From Parietaria judaica (lineage: Eukaryota > Streptophyta > Magnoliopsida > Rosales > Urticaceae): a stretch of DNA of 64,000 nt. The position numbers and the translations under genes are program-made. Of this stretch, positions 55,620-64,000 are shown piece by piece. Numbering within the stretch: the first letter of the stretch is position 1; each line of letters opens with the position of its first letter. Location: the NCBI GenBank assembly GCA_954871525.1, contig OX940865.1:4836001-4900000 (forward strand), written 5' to 3'. The notes under the pieces were generated by a model. The model did no database searches. It saw nothing but the letters and a program-made list of their open reading frames with translations, and was not told the DNA's origin.

Positions 55620-57260
55620 TGCAGCCGGGTAGGGCTTCATCATCATGGGCAGTCCAATTGTAATGGTCGTATGAGTCTGGTAGTTTTTGTTAGGCATTTT
55701 TCCTTAAACAATGTTTTATTTACCCATTGTAAAAGACTCAAATGTCACTCTTAGGATAATCTTTTCTATAGTTCTTTATGTATAATCGAATGTTTATCCA
55801 TAGTTCATAATGGAATGCAATTGTAATTTGTCATCGCTCTAGAGTCAACGTGAGGAAGTATTGATGAATGTAATAAATGAACTAAAATGTATCTGTGACT
55901 TAATTAAGCAGTTGGGAGCCAAAGCACTAAGGGGCTAAACGGTAAATTGCCTACTCAAGTGTGAATCATCAAGTGAAAGATTAATAACTTTAATTTGATT
56001 ATATCGTTGGACACCTTTAAGATAAAGGAATATATTATTCGCATCACTAAAGAGTACAACTTTGTGTTTTTTAGTGGAGTAAGACCAGAGTTAACAGACT
56101 AGTCCGTTAGAGCTTAAGTGATGTGGGTCCATGGTCCGCAGGATAGCTCCGTAAATGACGAATCGAACAGTTAGAATATTCGTTATTCTAATTTATGATA
56201 GAATAGTTGAAACTGAACCTTATGTCAAGTTTTAGAAAGTTTCAATATGTTGCGACAAAAGTACCTAAAGTTTATCCATAAAATAGTTGATCCGTAAAAG
56301 TAAGTGATGGAATAAATTGTCAATATCAATATTGTAGGAAATTTAATTCTAAGAGTTTTCTCTTCTATGATTTTATGGGTAAGAGTTATAGAGAAAAAGT
56401 TATGAATTATAGATCATGACATAAAGTTATGTTAATTCATAAAATTACTTTGGGATCAAATTAATGGCTTGGTCCATTAGGATTTAATCTTGGGTAATTA
56501 TGAGACAGGGAATTCGACCAAGCCTTGGTGCTTAAGCCCATTAGGTATTTTCCTTATCATATTTTGTTAATTAATTAGCTACTTAATTATCATGGAAACA
56601 TATTTAGTAAGATTTGAATCATGGAAACTTGTCAAGCTTGGCTACCAAGTAAGAGAGATGGCAAGTTTTATGATATGGCGCATTTAAATATTTATGTGTT
56701 TTGATAATTAAAGATACCAATTGATTATATACATATATTGTATTATCATAATCATTTAATAAGAAATCATGTCATGAATTCAAATTGTGCATGAATTATG
56801 AAACTTGATTATCAAGTTTTAATAATAGGATTCATATTGGATGAGGAATTTAATATTAACTGAATCATGATATTACTTGATTGGAAGGTTAAATACAAAT
56901 AAGTAAATGGTTAATGAATTACATGCCATCCTAATTGATTTAATTAGAATTAATTTTTTTGGTTAATATAATTGGGAAATTCGACATCTCCTATTCATGG
57001 AAGGGAAATGGAATTTCTTGGTATTTAATTTAATTGAATAAAATCGTTTCCGTTGTTAAAATAATAGAGAAATTCGAATTATGCCTATCACGGTAAGTAT
57101 ATGATTTTCTTGGTATTTATTTTAATTACATGAAATTAAATCTTTGGTATTTTGATCATCGTGATTTAAAATTCTACCATTCATGGAAGGTTGGAAAGTA
57201 TTTGACTGATTTGTGATAATACTTATTAATATTACTTGATTCATTTTTAAATTGAATTGT
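55620..57260. other. AT-rich stretch, possibly upstream part of an LTR
   Basis: No gene recognised. The part from about 56,090 (TTAGAGCTTAAGTGATGTGG) to the TATA box at 57,272 could be the U3 of the LTR-like unit that follows, but no edge or repeat partner is visible. Confidence 0.3.
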
Positions 57261-57271
57261 GTGCATGATTT

Positions 57272-57760
57272 TTCCTATAAATACCAAGCTAGTTTCACAT
57301 TTTCAAATCACTTTTCACATCACAAAAATTCAAGCTCTCTCTCTCTCCTTAAAGCTCTCGAAATTCTCTCACTCTCTAGAAAGTTCGGCTTAAGGAAATT
57401 CTATTCCTGATAGCTCAGAAATCACATAAACTAGAAAGCAACGAAGTTCTGTCGACTTAGCCCATGCTTTCTGTACGACGAGTTCAGGAGAATATTCTGG
57501 AAGGCTTTGGGAGTTTCCTAGGTGTGAAGAAAGACTTGCGGAAGCTCTGCTCAACCTCCTTAGGCGCAATCTCAAGTCCGGCGGACCTAAATTCAGAAAG
57601 CACATTGGAAGTCATCGTGATAACGACGTACGGCCTTATGCATTGGGTAAATAAATGCAAACTATTTTATTGCTTTATTTATTTCCGCGACGAGAATTAA
57701 TAATTGTGTGTTCATTAAATAACTAATTATTTATCTGGTGGGATCTCCGGTATCCCGATG
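57272..57760 (+). promoter_or_regulatory. LTR-like promoter and leader
   Basis: CCTATAAATACCAAG (TATA box) is followed by a leader rich in CTCTCTCTC (57,330-57,380), then a GC-balanced stretch and TTTATTTCCGCGACGAG. This is the order of a plant retrotransposon R-U5, but no matching second LTR, PBS or target duplication was found. It splits the protease-like remnants on the other strand. Confidence 0.3.
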
Positions 57761-57989
57761 CTCGGTCCTAGTAAGGAAAGTAACTTAGAAAATGGTATGG
57801 GACATTTTTTTATTTTTTTAAAAGGTTACCCCAATAGATCGATGGCTCGTTTCCTGAGATATGACGGAGGGTACGATAATAATTCCCAACAGTTTTGTGC
57901 GGTCGTACGTCACCGGTTTTTTGTTAAATTGCATGACTCCCCCACATTCCATACTTCTCAGGATAACAACCTCGCCCGTTATACTTCTC

Positions 57990-58062
57990 AACCGGGTGTT
58001 ACAGGGAGGCACTTCTGAGACTCAAACTCGTGATGTAACTCGAGCTTCAACTAAGCTACAAT
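57990..58062 (-). repeat. tRNA-like (SINE) fragment
   Basis: The minus strand has TAGCTTAGTTG (A-box-like, complement of 58,048-58,058) and GAGTTTGAGTCTC (B-box-like, complement of 58,017-58,029). Spacing is short but within tRNA range. It resembles a third SINE type. Confidence 0.3.
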
Positions 58063-58169
58063 CTCACGTAATTTGGGAATCGCAACTGCAATGGCTACCT
58101 CTATATCTGATGGAACCGACATGTGCCGCCACTTGATAATGACCACGACAGCATTGTAGGCGGCGTCTG

Positions 58170-58421
58170 CTAAGTCCGGTTGAATCCCAACAATTCAGCA
58201 AACTCAGGACCTTTTTGAAGGCCTAAAACTCCACTTATTCTGAGAAACCACGTGTAGTACGCGCTGTCATCACATCTTTCTCCATCTTTGTTAGGATATT
58301 TTCCCATTAAAATTACTTCGAAAAGTATTAGAAGGCCGAGCTTGAGCAAGTCGTCGGGATCTTCCATCGTCGAAGAGCGAGATAATAAGTTTGAATTCAT
58401 GACGCTCTGCATACCCTCCAA
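58170..58421 (-). pseudogene. Possible DUF1985-like fragment of the same transposon
   Basis: The minus-strand peptide DPDDLLKLGLLILFEVILMG is reminiscent of the helix in plant DUF1985 proteins, which co-occur with ULP1 domains in Mutator-like elements. It lies upstream (minus strand) of the protease remnant, as expected. The match is weak and only about 25 residues long. Confidence 0.25.
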
Positions 58422-58839
58422 ACTATATTTGGAGCAGTCCCGTATTATTTTCGGTCCACTTCGTTATCGGAAGAAACGTCCACGAACGATAGGTCGGTGA
58501 TCTCCGTGAAGTCGACATGAGTGAGTGTACAATCAATATCGCTTATATTGAAGATAATCAACTTAAGCCTTTAATATTGCACCCTATGAAGGATGGGATG
58601 GTGTAACAATGCGCCGTTAATTGTTATATCATGTAAGGCAAAGACGTTACCAAGCAACGAGTATTGTAGGATCCGTTCTATAATCCCATGCAACTGAAAT
58701 ACGATCAAATAGTTTTGAAAGCCAGGAAACTGCAATTAGTAACCGATGAGGGCTTGTTCGAGTCAGTGGGGAGCAAAAGGATCTACATATGATTTTTTTA
58801 AAATTAAAATACAGCACGTATCAGTGATGCCAGTGTATT

Positions 58840-59260
58840 TTCTTATCACCGTGGTCGGTGTTCATAATCCGAGTTTGGGGATATTATCACCGACCTCAGT
58901 TATTACTATGTCTGACTTTGGGTTCCACTCATTTGTCCATGCTATCATTGACTTCACCCATGCTATGTCTTGATTCGTAGATATGATCATCCACCTTGGT
59001 TTTCATATGTCTGATTTTAAGTTCTACTCATTCGGCGATAATATCACCAACTTCGGTGTTAGTCTTTCCGACTTCGGTCATAGGTTTCATTAGTGGATAC
59101 TAAGATCGATAACAATACCTAATTTGGAGAACCAATTTTCATGACCATTCGGGGATACTAACACCGCCTTAGGTGTTACTATGTCCAACATTGGGTCGAA
59201 GTCTTGCGTTCGGTCATAGAAAAACTGAACTCAAAGATAGTATCACCAAATTCGACGTTA
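58840..59260. repeat. Possible subterminal repeats, second side
   Basis: A degenerate unit with ATCACCGACCTCAGTTATTA, CTATGTCTGACTTTGGGTTC, ATATCACCAACTTCGGTGTT and AACACCGCCTTAGGTGTTAC recurs four to five times, alternating 'CCGAC' and 'TCGG' halves. Related motifs lie at 54,660-54,900. Confidence 0.4.
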
Positions 59261-59289
59261 TTATCCAACCCTGCCTACTAAGACTAATG

Positions 59290-59915
59290 TGTAGGTTATG
59301 CCCGAACCCGATATTGTATCTTCTAGGTTATCGGATAACGACTTGAAACCATAACCGACATAATGGGCCCACTCGGGCCCAAGTTATAATTACGAGTAAA
59401 CTTAATTAATTAAGAATTAATTAATTAAAGCTTATTGGGCTTTAAATAAAGCCCATTGGTCTTTTATGATATTAGGTATAATAAATACCTAATCATGACT
59501 CATAAAACACTAATCCAAACCCTAGCCTAGAGAGAGAAAATCGTCTTCCCCTCCATATTGGAAGAAGGTTTTTGGCTTGCTCCCGGTTCTTCATCGGTTC
59601 GTCATCTAAGCACCGAATAGGATCTAACCTATCCTCCGAGGTCCTTTCCGGTCATCTAGACGTTCCGAAGTGACGTGGTGGACGACGTAGAGGCACTACA
59701 CTTGAAGTGCTCATCCCCGGGATATTCACAGGAATCAGCCAGGCTCAGAAATCGGCAACACTTTGGCTTTTTTTACTGTTGGCATAAGTACCAAAGTTTG
59801 GTAACGATCTCTAAATCGATATCTTAATCCTCGTTGTTATTTTAGACCTTTATTGTTCGATTATATTCCGTGATTTTTGCCTCGGGATTGAGAAAAATCA
59901 TCAAAAAACCCAACA
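59290..59915 (+). mobile_element. Solo LTR, Copia-like, TSD TAATG
   Basis: It is 626 bp, from TGTAGGTTATGCCC to AAAAACCCAACA, with TAATG directly outside both edges (59,285-59,289 and 59,916-59,920). GTGACGTGGTGGACGACGTA near the middle and the tail TTTTGCCTCGGGATTGAGAA are shared with the LTR at about 61.6-62.2 kb. No internal region follows. Confidence 0.85.
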
Positions 59916-60084
59916 TAATGGTCATCTGAAATACCTAAATCGGTTCTTATGAAACCTAAACCAACAACGTGAATCTACAATCAAAGCATTTTGAAACTTA
60001 AAATAAAAAATCATAGAGTTTGGAACCCTAAAATCAAAAGCGACGAACACTATTAAAAGCCAAAATAAAAACTTCGAAGAAAAA

Positions 60085-60260
60085 GAATGTACCTGAACAA
60101 GGGTTTCAACAATGGCATACGTAAGGTCAGAGATACGAAAAGGGTGTCGAAGTTTAGGTCGACGATGAAGCTTCAGTGTTTTGAGGGGTCGGTGTTGGAT
60201 GAGAGAGAATCGTGAGGAGTCGTTCTTGGAGGAGAGAGAAGTGCGAAGGGCAAAATGAGA
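60085..60260 (-). other. Gene-like 5' leader with splice donor (uncertain)
   Basis: Read on the minus strand, a CT-rich leader leads to ATGCCATTGTTGAAACCC and then TTGTTCAG|GTACATTC, like a short first exon. It could be the 5' end of the transposon gene represented by the fragments at 58.4 and 55.5 kb, with the solo LTR inserted in the intron. No protein match. Confidence 0.2.
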
Positions 60261-60299
60261 AGCAAACCTTGATATTGCAATTTTTTAAAATTTTGAACA

Positions 60300-61570
60300 T
60301 TTAGTACCACAATTCGATTTTCTTTCATTTATATTACTAGTTAATGAATTTTTCCTATTTAATTAGTTTAACATATTTAAATTGGATTTCTTGAAAAAAA
60401 AAATCGGAGGATTGAAAACTGTATGTATATTTAGTCATGAAATATTTTGTGATAAAATCGCCGATAAAAATTAGTATTATTAGTGGTAAAGTAGACATAT
60501 TTTATTTTATTTTTTGTAAAAATATTACTGAAAAACAACCATCAAAACAAAAATTGTCAAGAATAGAGAATGACAAGATCCGAAAAAATCGGTTAGCCAC
60601 CTGCACCTGCATTAGCTAACAAACTCGCGTTGTACTTTTTTTTTCTTTATTTAGTTATATAATTGATTGGTACGTACAAAAATAAATAATAATAGAAAAA
60701 AACAACCAATATCAATATTTTAGAGTTCGATAACCGAAAATTACACGATGCTCTGGTTTTATGGGTTTTAGTATACTATGGTTGTGTAAATAGTCCGTTA
60801 ACTTTAAGAAACCGGTTAACCGAATTTCCAGTTATAAGAAAATTAATGACTTGTTTTAATACCTTAATCTGTTTTGGAGCGCAACCGGTTAACCAGATCA
60901 TGTTATTCGATATTAAAAAAATAAAATAACATTCAACACATTTTATCGCAAAAATAAAACACATTGATCTAAATAACACATACCAATTAAAATAAATAGT
61001 AAATATAACATATAAGTTCAAATAAAACAAATTATAGTCTAAACAAAACATAGTTTTTGGTTAAGCTTTTAAATTTCGTTATCGGTTATTCCGCACACCC
61101 CCAGGTTATAGTGTATCTAAAGGCGTATGGCTATACTGATATCATTTTGTAAGATTTTAATAATTTAGAACCGATTGTGTCGATTTAGCTGTACGATGTA
61201 CCAATAACCGAGAATATAATTTGTAAGATAATAATGTTGAGATAGATTTATTATAAATATTAATATTTCATGATAAATCTAATTAAAAACTAAAATATTT
61301 TGTATTTTTTTAAACAAATATTTCAATTTTGGAAGGAATTCTACGAAAATTTCATTTAAAATTTCAGAACAAAGTTATTATTTTATTGTGTCCCCCAAGG
61401 AAAAAATAAGAATGTGACGCTCTTTGCTAACAGAAAGAATATTTGTCAAAAAAAAAAGTTAAAATTCTGCCATTACACGACTCAATTTTAATCATTATGA
61501 AACAAATATGAATGTCCAACATATAGTAGAGTGCTCAGCCCATTTTAAATTACTTATTTTCAGACCATCT
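60300..61570. other. Intergenic AT-rich stretch
   Basis: No gene or repeat that I can support. Confidence 0.4.
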
Positions 61571-61571
61571 A

Positions 61572-62200
61572 TCGGTACGAAGTGCCTAAATCGGTATTTA
61601 GGCTTATTGGGCTTTTTGAGTCCGACTTATTACATTATTTTGTGATGAATCCATTGGGGTCCATGTACTGATTATGATGAATTGATTAATTAAAAATAAT
61701 CATTAATAATTACCTAAGGAGCTTAGGCCTAATTACTGGGCCAAAAAGCTCATTAGGTCATTAATTAATGTGGGTTATTTATAGTCTTGTTATCAGCATA
61801 ATTCCACATTGTTGATAACCAAATACCCAGAGAAAATTCACAGCCCCCTTTAGGCGAGCTTAGGTGTGATTTTCTCCTTTCGGTACTTTCTTTTGGTTCG
61901 CCATCCAATCAGTGAAAAGGGCCTAACCGTCGGAAGAGGTGGTTTCCACTCAATTGACGTTCCCGCATCGACGTGGTGGACGAGCTACAAATTCTACACT
62001 TGTGCAACTAGATCCGCGTCCCGAGGTACACGATCAGAGCAGAAAATCGTCCAGCCAGAACTAGTCGGCAAAAGTACCATAAGTTTGTTAATGTATTGAA
62101 ACCTATCTCTTAATTTTCAAAATTAATCTATATCTTTGTTTCGATGAAATCTTGTGATTTCCGCCTCGGGACTGAGAAAATCTAATAAAAAATCCCAACA
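61572..62200 (+). mobile_element. LTR related to the 59.3-kb solo LTR
   Basis: Shared blocks are GACGTGGTGGACGA, CTACACTTG, the TTGTGATTTCCGCCTCGGGA tail and the end AAATCCCAACA at 62,200. The left edge is not clear (about 61,572), and no target duplication was found. There is no PBS-like sequence after the end, so it is a solo or truncated LTR. Confidence 0.6.
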
Positions 62201-64000
62201 ATATCAATAATTTTAATAATTTTAAGTTCCCAATTTTTATGTGATTATTGATTAAACAAACTACACAATAAACTATACGGGATGATAGCTTACAATATCA
62301 GTAACCACAAAATCATAATTATGATAAATATTAGGTTTATGAATTCATACTATTTTATTTTATTTTATTTTTTTGGTTCGGAATTCATACTAAACTTACA
62401 ATAGAAACTTGATAAATCTCGAACCTCGATTAAATAATATTTTTTGTCCGGTCCTGACTCGGGCCTAACTAGCTAAATTAATAATCCGCTAAATTTAAGA
62501 TAATAACTTTTTTAAGAAGCATAATGATCCCAACTGATATAATTATTCAATATAAAAATTAATAATATTGCATATATAATTATGAAATTACGATCAATAA
62601 AATATAGTTTTGCATATTTAGTTATGAAATCATCTATTAAAAAGCAAATTACTCCAATTAACTAATCATGTAATGATTTTTAAATATTAAATGAAGTTAT
62701 TTTTTCATTCTTGAAATTTATGTCTGCTTCAACTTCAACTTCAAGCATCCGCATATCATTAAGAGGTCAGGAGTTGTATTTTCGTGACTTAATTTTTTTT
62801 TCAAAGTTATATCGTTATGATTGCATCATTGCATGAACTAAGCTCCATTATAGTAATATCATCTTTAAACTAGGTATTATAATTACAATATTGTTGACAT
62901 GTTGTATAGAGATTTTTTTTCAATATAATGATTATATAACATAATTTAAAAATTAATAATTTGATAATATAATAAATTTTAAGAGTCTCAAATCTCAATA
63001 TTATTAATTTATAAATTTTAATTGTATTGTTATCAGTTTCTAATAATGTAATCATCAAAATTTCTCATATCTGAAGCTTCTTTAATTATTATAAGAATCT
63101 GGCTACAAAATTGTTGACCCATCTCAACATTTTCTAAAACCAAAAGACCTCTTTAATTTATTTTTCATTATTTCAAGAGCTTGACCACTTTTGACTTTAA
63201 GTCTAAATCCGACAACTCCACACCAACACCATAACACATATTTTATGAAGAAAAAAAAAACCCACATTTCCATGGTTTCTTTCTTTACATTCATGTCCTA
63301 CACGCTAACTTCAATCATGCACCAAAAATATTCATCATCAATAACAATTTATATATTGAACTTTATGAACTTTAGGTTAGCATCGACCAATCATATATAG
63401 TAGAGTATTTCTCATTAATTCCTCGGAGTAATTTCAATTTGATATGATCGTTCTTTTTTCGTATTATTTGTACTATATTTTCTCGACATTTAAAATGATA
63501 GTGTCATAAGATCAAAGAAAAATAATTAAACTAACGTTTTTCTTTTTTTATGCGAAACCATATTATTTTCCAATTCCTGTTTAGGTGTAAAATGTGCCAT
63601 TTTTGTTAATATAGGAACATTACCGCTAAATTAAAAGTTCAAGAGACAAACTACAAATACTTAAAAATTTCATTTATGTCCTACACCCAAACTTCAACCA
63701 CACCAAAATTCTCGTCATTAATTAAAAAATAAAAATAGAATTGAACTTTGGGTTAGTTGGAGAATATTAATATACCTCAATAATGCACAAAAAAACCTTT
63801 CTCCCATTTCTTTTTGCCAAATTTTCCATTTAATACTCAAGAGAACTGCGGAATAAGTACTCAATTTACACTTAATATGTTAATGTATTTTCAATTTCAT
63901 TGTAAGTAGCAAGATTCAAAATAAAAAAATCGATGTCCAAATCTTCTCCATGTCGAATTAAATGTATGTTAAGCTATAGACATGCAATCGTCTCTAGTTT
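62201..64000. other. Intergenic AT-rich stretch with one direct duplication
   Basis: No gene recognised. About 63,291-63,385 and 63,668-63,760 share ATGTCCTACAC, CTTCAA, CACCAAAA, ATTGAACTTT and GGTTAG in the same order, a diverged direct duplication of about 90 bp. Confidence 0.45.

Noticed and set aside
57390..57605. 71-codon minus-strand frame, Leu/Arg/Ser-rich
   Set aside because: It lies opposite the LTR-like leader and matches no family.

Overview
The window is nuclear DNA from a flowering plant, most likely a eudicot. The evidence is AT-rich intergenic DNA, GT-AG introns, a plant-specific WRC-domain gene and plant families of LTR retrotransposon, hAT element, tRNA-derived SINE and a Helitron end. 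I see one convincing host gene. Almost everything else that can be classified is mobile DNA, much of it nested. The species cannot be named from the sequence.

Layout. 1-3.5 kb: AT-rich DNA with duplicated broken SKP1-like exon fragments. 3,569-9,051: a nearly pristine LTR retrotransposon with no polyprotein, PBS for initiator tRNA-Met, TSD CTTCC and 617-bp LTRs differing at one base. It lies just upstream of a Helitron-like 3' end (9,420-9,448). 9.5-10.3 kb: a diverged solo LTR. 11,939-13,306 (minus): a two-exon gene for a nuclear WRC-domain protein. 13.9-22.2 kb: three long palindromic foldback elements, a hAT-type non-autonomous element with its target duplication, and a SINE.

22,336-33,341: a complete but mutated TAT-type Ty3/Gypsy element on the minus strand (TSD ATAAT). 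It has gag, protease, RT, RNase H, a second archaeal-type RNase H and integrase, plus an antisense intron-containing gene on the plus strand. 34.1-35.5 kb: a hAT-like relic carrying an inserted LTR fragment. About 35,511-48,109: a second TAT-type element with 1.9-kb LTRs. Its sense strand keeps only gag, protease and a dead RNase H remnant; RT and integrase are gone. Its antisense gene is spliceable into one reading frame of about 1,120 codons with a single internal stop.

48-64 kb: an LTR fragment, a SINE, two more foldback elements, a solo LTR with TSD AATAT (51,521-52,307), remnants that look like a ULP1-type protease transposon on the minus strand (about 54.9-58.4 kb), a solo LTR with TSD TAATG (59,290-59,915), a related LTR (about 61.6-62.2 kb) and AT-rich DNA.

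The most interesting features are these: antisense spliced genes in two TAT elements, the second better preserved than the replication genes opposite it; a very recently moved element that encodes no recognisable protein; and five palindromic elements sharing TAGGG-like termini, one with tRNA-derived sequence in both arms and LTR-promoter-like TTGAC repeats at its centre. Family calls come from recognised motifs; no database search was possible.
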